Shown here piece after piece: positions 49,680-61,574 of a stretch of DNA of 64,000 nucleotides. The translations under genes and the position numbers were made by a program. Under the pieces are notes generated by a model. It did no database searches. It saw nothing but the letters and a program-made list of their open reading frames with translations, and was not told the DNA's origin. Origin of the DNA: Arion vulgaris (Eukaryota; Mollusca; Gastropoda; Stylommatophora; Arionidae); the NCBI GenBank assembly GCA_020796225.1, contig CM036768.1, positions 35,864,289 to 35,928,288 on the forward strand. Direction: 5' to 3'. Every line of letters starts with the position of its first letter. Position 1 is the first letter of the stretch.

Positions 49680-49745
49680 ATACTACAGTACTTTGTGATT
49701 ACGTGTTTTGCCAATCAAAATAGTTTTACTGCAGTCTCATATATT
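49680..49745. mobile_element. Foldback-family arm, unit 1
   Basis: CTACAGTACTTTGTGATTAC and TTTTACTGCAGTCTCAT match 5860-5930. Confidence 0.6.
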
Positions 49746-49774
49746 TTGTGAATATTGTGATATACGAATATACA

Positions 49775-51060
49775 CAGAATTTTGTCGTTGGCCATCAGAA
49801 CACGATGGGCGATGTGGTCAATATCATACTAGCCACGTTACTTTCCCGTATTTCTATGTTCAATATCACACTAGCCACCGTTACTTTCCAGTATTTCTAT
49901 GCTCAATATCACGCTAGCCACAGTTACTTTCCAGTATTGCTATGTTCAATATCACACTAGCCACCGTTACTTTCCAGTATTTCTATGTTCAATATCACAC
50001 TAGCCACAGTTACTTTCCAGTATTTCTATGCTCAATATCACACTAGCCACCGTTACTTTCCAGTATTTCTATGTTCAATATCACGCTAGCCACAGTTACT
50101 TTCCAGTATGTCTATGCTCAATATCACACTAGCCACCGTTACTTTCCAGTATTTCTATGTTCAATATCACACTAGCCACCGTTACTTTCCAGTATTTCTA
50201 TGTTCAATATCACACTAGCCACAGTTACTTTCCCAGTATTTCATGCTCAATATCACACTAGCCACCGTTACTTTCCAGTATTTCTATGCTCAATATCACA
50301 CTAGCCACCGTTACTTTCAGTATTTCTATGCTCAATATCACACAGCCACAGTTACTTTTCCCGTATTTCTATGCTCAATATCACACTAGCCATCGTTACT
50401 TTCCAGTATTTCTATGCTCAATATCACACTAGCCACAGTTACTTTCCAGTATTTCTATGCTCAATATCACACTAGCCACAGTTACTTTCCAGTATTTCTA
50501 TGCTCAATATCACACTAGCCACAGTTACTTTCCAGTATTTCTATGCTCAATATCACACTAGCCACCGTTACTTTCCAGTATTTCTATGCTCAATATCACA
50601 CTAGCCACCGTTACTTTCCAGTATTTCTATGCTCAAATCACGCTAGCCACAGTTACTTTCCCGTATTTCTATGCTCAATATCACACTAGCCACCGTTACT
50701 CTTCAGCATTTCTATGCTCAATATCACGCTAGCCACATTACTTTCAGTATTTCTATGCTCAATATCACACTAGCCACCGTTACTTTCCAGTATTTATATG
50801 CTCAATATCACACTAGCCACCGTTACTTTCCAGTATTTCTATGTTCAATATCACACTAGCCACAGTTACTTTCAGCATTTCTATGCTCAATATCACACTA
50901 GCCACAGTTACTTTCCAGTATTTCTATGCTCAATATCACGCTAGCCACCGTTACTTTCCAGTATTTCTATGCTCAATATCACGCTAGCCACCGTTACTCC
51001 AGTTTTCTGTCTCAATATCCCCTAGCCACCGTTACTTTCCAGTATTTCTATGCTCAATAA
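49775..51060. repeat. 43-bp array derived from SINE-C, about 29 copies, unit 1
   Basis: The array opens with GATGGGCGATGTGGTCAATA, which is SINE-C sequence, and repeats units with CACTAGCCACCGTTACTTTC and CAGTATTTCTATGCTCAAT. Variant positions (CCG/CAG, CAC/CGC, GTT/GCT) follow the same order in unit 2. Confidence 0.95.
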
Positions 51061-51079
51061 ATAGACAGTAAAAGTATTG

Positions 51080-51118
51080 GGGCTCTGGGAAAAACAAATT
51101 ACCATACACAGGATTGAA
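51080..51118 (-). mobile_element. SINE-D head fragment, unit 1
   Basis: GGCTCTGGGAAAAACAAATT and GGATTGAACCACAACCC are the SINE-D head reversed (compare 6955-7025). Confidence 0.6.
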
Positions 51119-51745
51119 CCACAACCCTTACTTCTTACTTTACTTTTTACTTCTTACTTTACTTTTACTTCTTACTTTACTTTTTACTTTACTTACTTTA
51201 CTTTACGTCTTACTTCTTACGCCTTTACTTTTTACTTTACTTTACGTCTTTACTTACGTCTTTACTTCTACGTCTTTACTTTTACTTTACTTTTACGTCT
51301 TTACTTCTTACGTCTTTACTTTTACTTCTACTTACCTTACTTTACTTACTTTACTTTTTTCTTTACTTTTTACTTCTTTCTTCTTACTTACTTTACTTTA
51401 CTTTTACTTTACTTTATTTCTTCTTTACTTTACTTTACTTTTACTTTACTTTTTACCTTTACTTCTTACTTTACTTCTTCTCTTACTTTACTTTACTTTA
51501 CTTACTTTTCTTTCTTTTACTTTACTTTTACTTTACTTTTCTTTATACTTCACTTTTATTTTACTTCTTCTCTTTACTTTCTTTTCTTCTTTACTTTTTA
51601 CTTTACTTCTTTCTTTACTTTTCTTTACTTCCTTACTTTACTTCTTTTCTTTACTTCTTACCTTCTTTCATTTACTTACTTCTTACGTCTTTACTTTTTA
51701 CTTACTTACGTCTTTACTTACTTTACTTTTACGTCTTACTTCTAC
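51118..51745. repeat. TTTAC/TTACTTC low-complexity tract, unit 1
   Basis: Irregular CTTTACTTTTACTTCTTAC text with ACGTCTT interruptions and almost no G. The long Leu/Phe/Thr frame is an artefact. Confidence 0.95.
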
Positions 51746-51990
51746 TTTACTGTGCTAAGTGTTAAGCCTTTGCCTTGCGAGTCAACGGTCGTGGTTCGAA
51801 TCCGACCGCGCCGTTCTGTTCACGGGTGCAGTTTTTTTCCAGAGACCCTAGGATTGTTGCCGGAGCTACGGAGTTCGTGCTTGAGCAATACTCGATAGGT
51901 AGCGTGCCATTTCTGCGGAGAGGGGCTGAGCCATGGGGTAAAACCCGGTGCAATGAAGTCAATCCTTCGGCTTTAAAACTCTTTAAACTT
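51745..51990 (+). mobile_element. SINE-D copy, unit 1
   Basis: GTTAAGCCTTTGCCTTGCGA, GGTTCGAATCCGACCGCG and CGGAGCTACGGAGTTCGTGC, ending TTCGGCTTTAAAACTC. Confidence 0.85.
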
Positions 51991-52439
51991 TACTAACACT
52001 AAAGTGTGATTTACGTCAATTTCGAGCATGTATTCATGAGCGAAGCGCACAGATATGGGAACCCCGAGGAACCCCAACTGACATGCAGCTTCACAGAGGC
52101 AACCGATCTCATGGTTTAGACGAGCATACGAAACCGGACGCAAAGAAATAGAGGAAGAAACTCGCAAAAACGACTTGCTACACATTGACACGTCACGCAA
52201 TGACTGACTACACAGCACAAGGTTGTTTATTACTATCAAATCAATAACGTATTATAAAATAGCTGGGAAAATTTCACACAAATAAACCAATTTTTTACAA
52301 CTGGTACCTAGAATCTACTCCAAAATTAAATTGTTTATTTTATTTTAAGAAATCTTTCAAATTAAATTACATCTGCCTTAAACAGAACAAGTGGTTAATT
52401 TTCTAGTTTCGTGTGGTTATTGTTGAAAAACTGAAACCA
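51990..52439. other. Unassigned; short frame noted
   Basis: A plus frame at about 52080-52205 reads QRQPISWFRRAYETGRKEIE and ends at a stop. I do not recognise it and cannot tell an exon from chance. The rest is AT-rich and ends at the satellite (52440). Confidence 0.35.
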
Positions 52440-53193
52440 TGTTCATGAATATCATACCATAGTGGGTTCATGAATATCCTACCATAGTGGGTTCATGAAT
52501 ATCCTACCATAGTGGGTTCATGAATATCCTACCTTAGTGGGTTCATGAATATCCTACCATAGTGGGTTCATGAATATCCTACCTTAGTGGGTTCATGAAT
52601 ATCCTACTTTAGTGGGTTCATGAATATCCTACTTTAGTGGGTTCATGAATATCCTACTTTAGTGGGTTCATGAATATCCTACCATAGAGGGTTCATGAAT
52701 ATCATACCATAGTGGGTTCATGAATATCCTGCCATAGAGGGTTCATGAATGTCCTACCATAGTGGGTTCATGAATATCATACCATAGTGGGTTCATGAAG
52801 ATCCTACCATAGTGGGTTCATGAATATCATACCATAGTGGGTTCATGAATGTCCTACCTTAGTGGGTTCATGAATATCATACCATAGTGGGTTCATGAAG
52901 ATCCTACCATAGTGGGTTCATGAATATCATACCAAGTGGGTTCAGAATATCATACCATAGTGGGTTCATGAATGTCCTACCTTAGTGGGTTCATGAATAT
53001 CATACCATAGTGGGTTCATGAAGATCCTACCATAGTGGTTCATGAATATCCTACCATAGAGGGTCTCATGAATGTCCTCCATAGTGGGTTCATGAATATC
53101 ATACCATAGTGGTTCATGAATAACTTATCATTGAGGCTCATGAATATCCTACCATAGAGGGTTCATGAATATCCTAAAATAGTGGGCTTATGA
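52440..53193. repeat. 25-bp satellite between the two units
   Basis: About 30 units identical in type to 38635-41480. The last variants (TAACTTATCATTGAGG, CCTAAAATAGTGGGCTTATG) match the end of the first array, so the duplication extends into it. Confidence 0.95.
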
Positions 53194-53204
53194 AGATCCT
53201 TCTT

Positions 53205-53900
53205 CTTCTTCTGCGTTCTCACTAGATTGGGATTTCGGGCTTCTAATAAAGGCAGCCGTCTGCCTCAGATTATCAGCCACGCCATACAGTTTGTCTTGGA
53301 CGCTGGTGTAAGTGGGCCACCTCTTTCTTCTCAGGTCTGCATACTGGGGCAGTTCTGTAGGATATGTTCTGTTGTCATACTTGCCAAGCCACAGAGGCAC
53401 AGGTCATTGGTGCCTATCTTGAATTTAGTGTACAGGTGGTGTCTCATTCTGTTGTGACCCGTCCGGAGACAAAGTATGGCTGTCTGGTCCCTTGTGGACA
53501 GTTGGTAATATCCATCGTTCTTGTTGTGTTTTGGTGTTCTTTATCCCATTTTGCTTTGTAGTGCCATTTGACGATGGTTTTTGCTTCTTCATACCTAACC
53601 AGGTTGTCATCTTGGGGCATTCCTGTTCCTCTTTTACAAGTCTGTCAGCATCTTCATTCCCATTAATTTTTCAATTTTTTCTCGATCCAGAAGCACTTGA
53701 GCTTTTCAGCTCTTCGGCTCCGGTGCCATGGACATCGTAACTCTTCGGTTCGGTGCCACGAAAACCGTAAATCTGGGGAATCTGTGGCTTTTTCTGCCAT
53801 CCCGCGGAATTGAACCTGCACACACAGAGGGATAGTCACCGTAGTCCAACGCGCTACGAACACGCTGGGCAGACGGGCGCATCCCCATAAAGATCCTACC
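53205..53900 (-). pseudogene. LINE-V C-terminus, unit 2
   Basis: Same as 41490-42200 but broken by single-base changes: WPTYTSVQDKLYGVADNLRQ and the upstream part lie in different frames. AAGATCCT of the satellite flanks both sides. Confidence 0.8.
53670..53878 (-). mobile_element. SINE-A in LINE-V, unit 2
   Basis: Same insertion as 41968-42175. Confidence 0.85.
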
Positions 53901-53929
53901 ATAGTTTATTGTTGGTTTTTTTAAACTCT

Positions 53930-54180
53930 TTTATATCACGTGGTATATAGGGTAATACGGTGTTAGCCCGTATTTTTATTGACCGTTGTCACACGATGGG
54001 CGATGTGTCAACAGCACGTCGGGTGCCTGTACTTTCTAGTACTTCCTGTTGCCAATTGAGGCTGGGTCGACCTAAGAGCGGTTATGGCTGGAAAACATTT
54101 TACTCCCACTGTAGAATTGCACCCGGACCACTAGTCTAAGAAGTGAGTTCACTAACAGCTACGCTGCTGCGGCTCTCCCT
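53930..54180 (-). mobile_element. SINE-C, unit 2
   Basis: Same insertion as 42200-42470, with CACACGATGGGCGATGTG better preserved. Confidence 0.85.
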
Positions 54181-54447
54181 ACCATAGTGGCAGAATCGAA
54201 TTGAGAAGAAATTGTTGTTGTATCTGACTTGAGTGCCTCTTCGCGCGACGAGTACTGATGACGATTCCCATTACTCCGCGTGAGCAAACATCTGATGTAT
54301 GTTTGAGCTGGCAAAGATCGCGCCGACCTTAGATGAGATTGCTACACAGTCTTGACTCACACTCGTGGGAACATTCCCACTATACTCAAACATATACAAG
54401 ATGACGCAACGCAGATACACGGATACTTACTATATAAGAATGCCCGT

Positions 54448-54645
54448 CTGCCCATCAAGTTCGTAGCGCGTTGGACGACGGGTGACAAGCGCTACGTGAG
54501 TGCGGGTTCAAGTCCGCGGGCTGGCAGAAAAAACCATAGGATCTCCAGATTTACGGTGTTCGTGGCACCGAACCGACGGGTTACGATGTCCATGGCACTG
54601 AGCCGAAAGCTCAAGTGCTTCTGGATCGGAGAAAAAAAAACAAAA
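54448..54645 (+). mobile_element. SINE-A, unit 2
   Basis: Complete copy: TTCGTAGCGCGTTGGACGAC head, CTGGATCGGAGAAAAAAAAA tail, ACTATATAAGA on both sides. Confidence 0.9.
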
Positions 54646-54904
54646 AAAAACTATATAAGAGATGGGTTTGGAAGAAGCAGAAAATCTTCTTTCTTCCTTT
54701 CGTCCTTCTCTGCTTGTTTGCCGTTAGGTGTAGCAGGTTTAACTTATGATCAGTTTCCAAGATAGTGCACGCTTGGTCGCTTAATATGATGTGGTACTGT
54801 GGAGTTTTAATATATCTAACTCCATCAATCTATCTTTTTCTTGGTCTGCCCCTTCCTCTTGATGATTTCATGTTTCAGGTGCAGAAATAACGATACATTA
54901 TATA

Positions 54905-55167
54905 TACAGGGTGTTCAACTTAAAAGCAGCCTATGAATGGAGCTAATCTGGTATATATGTATGGAAATGAGAAGGTTCAGTTATGACGTAGTATAGGTCA
55001 AGGTTGTGTGATGGTGTGTAATTGTAGTGCGGGAAGGGGCGATGAACAAATGTGCCGTAGGACGAGCTAGTCAGAATCGGTTTAAATAGTAAATAAACAC
55101 AACGCGATAGGTTATCTGGCAACTTTCGATTTGTCAATGGGGCTGCAATTATCTTGAACACCCTGTA
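54905..55167. mobile_element. 262-bp-type MITE, unit 2
   Basis: Same as 43179-43439, with TACAGGGTGTTCAA at both inverted ends. Confidence 0.9.
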
Positions 55168-55309
55168 TAATAACTAAGATTCTCCGACATTAGTTAATTG
55201 TTCATGTTTGTTAGTCTACACGCCCTGATATAGCCAAAACAAGGTTCGTTCTTATGTTAAAAAGGGCGTGACTGGGCTTAAAGAGGCTTTAATCTCACCT
55301 ACACAGCCC

Positions 55310-55500
55310 GCCTGCCCAAAGTGTTAGTAGTGCGTTGGACGACGGGTGACAAGTCTCATGTGAATGCGGTTCAAAACCGCAGACTGGCAGAAAAGCCACA
55401 GCTTCTCCAGATTTACGGTGTTCGTGGCATCGAACCGAAGGGTTACGATGTCCATAGCACAGAGCCGAAGAACTGAAAGCTCAGGCTTCTGGATCGAAAA
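55310..55500 (+). mobile_element. SINE-A, unit 2
   Basis: Same insertion as 43575-43775. Confidence 0.85.
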
Positions 55501-55619
55501 AACTCCCACCACATAACCAACAAATAAACAGGAATAAAATAGTTCTGTTGTAAGATTGGAAGTTGTGATAGCGTAGTGGTTAGTTTACTTGCTTCATACG
55601 CGCGATCCATGTCTTTGCA

Positions 55620-55795
55620 GTGGTCATGTTCAAACCATCCGTTACATCCTGAATCCATCTTCTCCGTGGTCTTCCTCTTCTCCTCTTTGCCAGGATGTAT
55701 CCTTCCATGATGGTCTTCTTCAGCTCTTCGTGTCGCTTTATATGTCCAAAATACTTTAATTTTATCATTCTTATTTGTAGCAACAGCCAGTTTCT
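55620..55795 (-). pseudogene. LINE-K C-terminal fragment, unit 2
   Basis: Open minus frame: LQIRMIKLKYFGHIKRHEEL, then AKRRRGRPRRRWIQDVTDGL. Unit 1 has a one-base loss in the same frame. Confidence 0.8.
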
Positions 55796-55799
55796 TCAT

Positions 55800-56115
55800 G
55801 TTACACTGAGACCTGCTTACACTGGGACCTGCTTACACTGGGACATGTTTACACTGGGACATGTTTACACTGGGACATGTTTACACTGGGACATGTTTAC
55901 ACTGGGACATGTTTACACTGGGACGTGTTTACACTGGGACATGTTTACACTGAAACATGTTTACACTGGGATATGTTTACACTGGGACATGTTTACACTG
56001 GGACATGTTTACACTTGGACATGTTTACACTGAGACATAATTACACTTCTAAATGTTTACATTCAGTGAAGACATGCTTACACTGAGACATGCTTACACT
56101 GAGACATACTTACAC
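55800..56115. repeat. 16-bp array, unit 2
   Basis: Same order of variants as 44080-44400. Confidence 0.95.
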
Positions 56116-56170
56116 TGGAACAAGCATGCACAACATGTACACACAAATCACAGAAAATATGCAGCAATGA

Positions 56171-56252
56171 TACAGGGTGTTCAAGTTAAAAGTAGCCCGA
56201 TTGGCAAGTTTTGATTTGTCAACCGGGCTACTTTTATCTTGAACACCCTATA
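56171..56252. mobile_element. Short palindromic MITE, unit 2
   Basis: 82 bp from TACAGGGTGTTCAAGTTAAA to the inverse of TATAGGGTGTTCAAGATAAA; about 34-base arms around a loop with AAGTTTTGATTT. It shares the GATTTGTCAA segment with the long MITE. Confidence 0.9.
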
Positions 56253-56319
56253 TAATCCAGATGTGTTGAAGTTCTAACCGATGTTTTCTCTTTTCTTCCC
56301 CTTCCTCCCCATCGGCTGA

Positions 56320-56395
56320 CATATATACATACATACACCACAGACATATATACATACATACACCACAGACATATATACATACATACACACACCAC
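56320..56395. repeat. ATAC-type microsatellite, unit 2
   Basis: Same as 44585-44665. Confidence 0.85.
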
Positions 56396-56929
56396 AAACA
56401 CATGATATGCGCAGGTTGTATATATCTATTCGTTCTACGACTGTATCGCTTCCATGTTGTACACGTCAAAGTTTCGTCAGATAACACAAGTAAACTGAAC
56501 TCAAATTTTGGTAACATTGCTGAGTCGACAGAAAAGTAGGAATAACACTCAAATTGTAGAGAAGGTAGTAGGAGGTAGGATGACCAATTCCTTTATTGTA
56601 GAGAAGGTAGTAGGTAGTAGGAGGTAGGATGACCAATTCCTTTCCTCACGTATGAAACGTCGAGTTTGAAGTCATTAACCTCTTGTGCCAGCAGAGTCAA
56701 TAGATGAACGTTTACCCTTTACGCTAATTCGTTGCACACACAAAATCAAAACACACAAAAATGTCATTAGTGTTTACTTTTAGTGATTGATTGATTGATT
56801 GATTTATCAATCAATCAGATGCTAAGGATAGATGCTAATTTTTAAAAATGTTCCAAATAATAAATATGGAATATGAAATCATGGTCGGATCGCACGGTAT
56901 CTGGTGTTGGTTGTCGTACCTACCTATCA

Positions 56930-57400
56930 CTTCTTCTTCGAGCGCTCCATATCGACCACTTGGTAAACCACTCTTTGTGATTTCTATGTGGCCTGAGGCT
57001 AAGAGCTATTGTACGTTGTGCCAGTTACGTCCCTACAAGTAGGACAGCACATACGATTTCTGCGACGCTTTTTATTTACTAAGGTAGCACATACCTCAGT
57101 CGTCTTTTTATTTAAATCTAGAAGCACTTGAGCTTTCAGCTCTTCGGCCGGTGCCATGGACATCGTAACCCTTCGGTTCGGTGCCACGAGCACCGTAAAT
57201 CTGGAAAACCTGTGGTTGTTTCTGCCAGCCCGCGGATGAGCCCGCACTCACAGAGGGCTTGTCACACCGTCGTCCAACGCGCTACAGACACGCTAAGCAG
57301 GCGGGTCAGTCGTCTTTTACGACATGCCTTGTAGGTGGCAGTGTTTCTACTCCTTGCTCCTCCTGCGAGCCTCGACATCACACGGGCGTTCTTCTACAGC
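56930..57400 (-). mobile_element. SINE-F split by SINE-A, unit 2
   Basis: Same as 45185-45660; target site TCAGTCGTCTTTT at 57096 and 57306. Confidence 0.85.
57109..57305 (-). mobile_element. SINE-A inserted in SINE-F, unit 2
   Basis: Same insertion as 45371-45570. Confidence 0.9.
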
Positions 57401-57444
57401 GATCTCTGGTTATGCGCTTAATTTACTGTGGACTACAAACTGGT

Positions 57445-57722
57445 AGCCGCGGTAGCGTAGTTGTTAGTGAACTCGCTCCGCCAGGCTGGTGTGGTCCGGG
57501 TTCAGCTCCGCAGTGTGCGTGGAATTTTTCCCGACCGCGACGGCTCTCAGGTCGACCCAGCCTCAACTGGGTACCAGACATGCTCTGGGAAGTAAAGGCG
57601 GCCGGCGTGATGCTGACAACATCATCCATAGTTGCCGACGGTCAATGAATAATACAGGCCTAACACTGTATTTCCCTATAAACCACAAGGTATGAAAGGG
57701 TTCCTTTATTTCTTTTTTTTTT
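57445..57722 (+). mobile_element. SINE-C, unit 2
   Basis: Same as 45707-45985. Confidence 0.9.
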
Positions 57723-57739
57723 TTACAAACAGGCAATCT

Positions 57740-57995
57740 TCTTTTCTTCGATGTCATATCGACCACTTGTTAAACCACTCTTTGTGATTTGTATGTGATC
57801 TGATCCTAAGAGCAACTGTACGTTGTGCCAGTTATGTGCCTACAAGTAAGCCAGCACATACAATTTCTGCGAAGCTTTATATTTACTAGAGTAACTCCTA
57901 CCTCGTCGCCTTTTACGACATGCATTGTCGGTCGCAGTTTTACTATTCTTTTCTCCCATTGCGATCCCGAGCAAAAAAAAACGAGCGGTGTAGCT
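57740..57995 (-). mobile_element. SINE-F, unit 2
   Basis: Same as 46005-46255. Confidence 0.8.
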
Positions 57996-58489
57996 ATTTT
58001 AAATCACACTAATTTACATCACAAAGTCGTTTTCTGGGGAGTTTATTGCTCCATTCTCAGGTTTTTATGTACGGAAACACCCTCGACAAGGAATAATCTC
58101 TGGCTTAAAGTGCTCAGACCAGCAACGCCAATGAGTTAGAGATACAGAGAAACGAATAAAATATATATAGGTTATCTGGATACGGTGGCTGTCTGAGTAC
58201 AACTTTCTGGACTGTCAAGATCCAGAGGCGTGTACAAAATAAATAGCAGCTGGGCTGAAACAACAAACTTACATCCCAGGCACATATGCATAAATTAGCC
58301 ACTTATTCCGTCCGTTATCAATGCCAAACATCTCGACATATTTCTTGCAAATGTATATATCCTGATCACGTTGCAACAATAGTATTCTCTTTGTTTTCAA
58401 TTATTTTGCTCCCTGCGGAGCATGCGAACTTGACATCGTGTTTCTATTACAGTTATATTGTTTCACTTTTCAGGATTAACTAGCTCGAG

Positions 58490-58585
58490 GGTTCTTTTAC
58501 CTGCTCAATTTGAACACAGGACCCACGTTTTATTGTCCGTTTTCGATAGGACTGGAAACACGATCTCACCTACATTGTGATCAGT
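58490..58585 (-). mobile_element. SINE-G 3' part, unit 2
   Basis: Same as 46740-46838; resumes at about 58878 after the SINE-C. Confidence 0.75.
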
Positions 58586-58586
58586 A

Positions 58587-58875
58587 AAAGTAAAAAGTAA
58601 AGGAACCCTTTCATACCTCGTGGTATGTATCTCGTAGTATACCTCGTAGGTCAATACAGTGTTAGGCCTGTATTTTCATTGACCGTCGGCACACAATGTG
58701 TGATGTGGTCAGCTTCACGCCGCGCCTTTACTTCCCAGAGCATGTCTGGTACCCAGTTGAGGCTGGGTCGACCTGAGCCGTCGTGGTCGGGAAAATTCCA
58801 CGCGCATTGCGGGAGCTGAACCCAGACCACCAGCCTTGCAAGCGAGTTCACTAACAACTACGCTACGAGCGGCTC
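58587..58875 (-). mobile_element. SINE-C inserted in SINE-G, unit 2
   Basis: Target site CATTGTGATCAG at about 58574 and 58878. Confidence 0.85.
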
Positions 58876-59074
58876 TCCATTGTGATCAGTGATCACTGGG
58901 AAAATATCCTGATTGCTTTAAGCGGGAAATAAATCGTGTTCTTTTGGATCGAGAGGCAAACATATTATCTCCCTGCCCGATAAATATATATTCTGGATTA
59001 CTGTGGTGATTGCCTCTTGTTTTCCCCCACATTCAGTACTTCTATATCTCACTAAAATTTATAGTTGTACCTTG

Positions 59075-59290
59075 AGAATTATCAAAGAAACCAACGCAGT
59101 CATTGAAGGGAGGAAAAGGGTTTAAGAAAGAGAGGACACCTAGGAAAACTGTGAAACGAACTTTGATGAGAGAGGCAAGAAATATCGGATTCAATTATAT
59201 GGAAAAGATTTACGGAGTTGCCAGGACAGAGGTATGAAGAAATTACTTGCAGGTCCTGTAATGTATAACGGTTCGAGAGGAATATATACA
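59075..59290 (+). pseudogene. LINE-Q tail, unit 2
   Basis: Same as 47330-47545. Confidence 0.55.
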
Positions 59291-59319
59291 TATATATAGA
59301 TATATATCGGGAAAATGTA

Positions 59320-59520
59320 AAGGAACTTTATTTTACCATGCGGTATATTGGGGTATATGATGTTAAGCATGTATTTTTCAATGATCATCTGCACACATGA
59401 TGAATAATATGACCAACACTACGCAGCACTTTTTTATTTCCCAGTGCTTTTCTGGTACCCAATTGAACCTGTACCATGTGTTTAAGAAGCGAATGCACTA
59501 ACCACTACACTCTAAGCCCT
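59320..59520 (-). mobile_element. Diverged SINE-C, unit 2
   Basis: Same as 47565-47765. Confidence 0.65.
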
Positions 59521-59549
59521 TTTAAATATCTATATAGTGAGAGTCCTAA

Positions 59550-59803
59550 TCTTCTTCTTCCAACGCTTCATATCAACCACTCTGTGTGATTTGTATGTGA
59601 CCTGAGTCTAAGAGCGATTGTACGTTGTGAAAGTTATGCGCCTACATGTAGGCCAGCACATCGATTTCTGCGATTCTTTTTAGTTACTAGGTAGCTTCCT
59701 AGGTCCTACATCAGTCGCCTCTTACGACATGCCTTGTAGGCGCAGTGGTACTATTCTTTGCTTCCCTTGCGGGCCCCGGCACCACACGAGCGGTGTCCTA
59801 ATC
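59550..59803 (-). mobile_element. SINE-F, unit 2
   Basis: Same as 47795-48050; GTCCTAATCT on both sides. Confidence 0.85.
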
Positions 59804-59999
59804 TGACCAACTTCATAGAAATTCCCTTATACCGGTAGATACTCTGTCTCTATAGCAATGCTGGCAGTACAAGTGCCTAGCTCGTAAACTAAAAACGTGG
59901 AGTTTATAAATGGAAAATAGATATACAACAGAAAGTTGATCAAACTTGAGAAAATACAGCAATGTACATGGGATGAAGGAAATTAAAAGAAGAATAAAC

Positions 60000-60590
60000 A
60001 TGGCCTTACAATAAATTAAACAACTAAAAACAGTATTGTCATTGCTTTTGTAAAACTACAGTACTTTGACTGCAGTCTTCCCCCATCTCGATGAAAACAG
60101 TACGGAACGGAACTGATAGGAAAACAAAGATCAGAATACTAAGAGCATGTACTCGTATATTTCATGTGACAATGTATGGTGTGAAGCATGGACATTTTAA
60201 AAAGCAGAGAAAAACATATATGTGGTTTTGAATATAAAGGTTACAAACGAGTCCTCCGTATATAATGGACAGAGAATAAAACAAATAGATCTATCAAGAA
60301 AGAACTCAAATCAATTAAATTGGTTGATGCTACAAAAAAGTATTCGAAAATTAAAGTATTTTGGACATATAAAAAGACACGAAGGGTTGGAGAAGACCAT
60401 CATGGAATGAAGCATCCCGGAAGAGATGAGGAAGACCAGGAGAAGATGGATTCAGGAAGTAAATGATGATTTGAGCATGACGGCTGCAGAAGTGGGGCAC
60501 CTGGCTTATGAAAGAGAGAAATTCCGAAGGACTGTTAGAGTGGCAAAGTTCTGCTCAGGACAAGTTATATGATGATGATGATGATGATAT
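60000..60590 (+). pseudogene. LINE-K C-terminus with (GAT)n tail, unit 2
   Basis: Same as 48230-48835. A different set of one-base gaps moves the frames; LRKLKYFGHIKRHEGLEKTI-like residues are open at 60330-60410. Confidence 0.75.
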
Positions 60591-61014
60591 AATACTTAAT
60601 TTTCATTAATCATTAACAACATCACTTTACTATTTTATATTACTTTAAAAACATTAAAAATGAACTGGCAACACTTACGGAAAAGACAAACAGCTTCTGA
60701 CATCACTTAGCACATCAGGATAAGTTCATGTTGCTGGAAACAGTGTCTTCATTACCTCTTCTGTAATCGATCATCTTCAGCAAAGTTGTCATTGACGACA
60801 ACGGTCGTGGAAATAGCTGAAAGTTTGTTATTGTCTTCGTGCTAGAAGCACACACGAGAATCGTGAATCTAATTTAGTTATTATTGTTACTATTATCGTT
60901 ACAAACACTGTTTGAAGAATTGTGAGAAACTATTGCTCACTGCAAAATGTTCGGTTGTACTAGAACTCTGGAATATATAAACTAATAAACAAAAGAGGGA
61001 ACCCGTTTACATAT

Positions 61015-61265
61015 TGAGGGTTCTCTGTTGCGTAGAGGTGAGGTGCTCGTCTATCGTGCTAAAGGTACAGGTTCGCTCCTCGTGGAGCCATCTGTTATTT
61101 TCCAGAGATCCCTAATCTCAGTGTAGGTAGATCGAGTTCCTTGTCCTATCGGAGACGGACAATAAAACGTAGGTCCCGTGTTCAATTTGAGAACGTAAAA
61201 GAACAATTGTCAGTTCAAAATCGAGAAGAGCAGGCTGGAAAACCGCTACCCGGGCCAAATTCATT
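61015..61265 (+). mobile_element. SINE-G full copy, unit 2
   Basis: Best copy: GCGTAGAGGTGAGGTGCTCG head and GGTTCGCTCCTCGTGG B-box region. Confidence 0.85.
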
Positions 61266-61334
61266 AGGAAAAAATTAAATTCTAAAAAAATCACCATCTT
61301 CAAAATTACATAGGGATCCTAGCCATTGCTCGGA

Positions 61335-61410
61335 GTTTGTGCACCGCAGCTGAGATCTTCCTGTGTTGAAAGAGGTCGAAGCACACATGATTACTCACCG
61401 AAGTGCAATG
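61335..61410. repeat. Dispersed repeat segment, unit 2
   Basis: Same as 49555-49640. Confidence 0.5.
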
Positions 61411-61464
61411 ACGGTTCTATTAATCAATCAATTAAATCAGGGTCTATTGGGATAATTTGTAATA

Positions 61465-61530
61465 CTACAGTACTTTGTGATTACGTGTTTTGCCAATCAA
61501 AATAGTTTTACTGCAGTCTCATATATTTTG
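61465..61530. mobile_element. Foldback-family arm, unit 2
   Basis: Same as 49680-49745. Confidence 0.6.
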
Positions 61531-61574
61531 TGAATATTGTGATATACGAATAATACAGAATTTTGTCGTTGGCC

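Larger units (their letters stand above)
41481..52439. repeat. Tandem segmental duplication, unit 1
   Basis: Matches 53194-64000 in order over at least 10.7 kb, including every insertion listed below. The offset drifts from 11,713 at the left end to 11,827 at the right end, so net indels sum to about 114 bases. Confidence 0.97.

Noticed and set aside
51077..51898. 273-codon Leu/Phe/Thr-rich frame resembling a transmembrane protein
   Set aside because: Low-complexity TTTAC text followed by SINE-D; the counterpart in unit 2 has a different sequence order.
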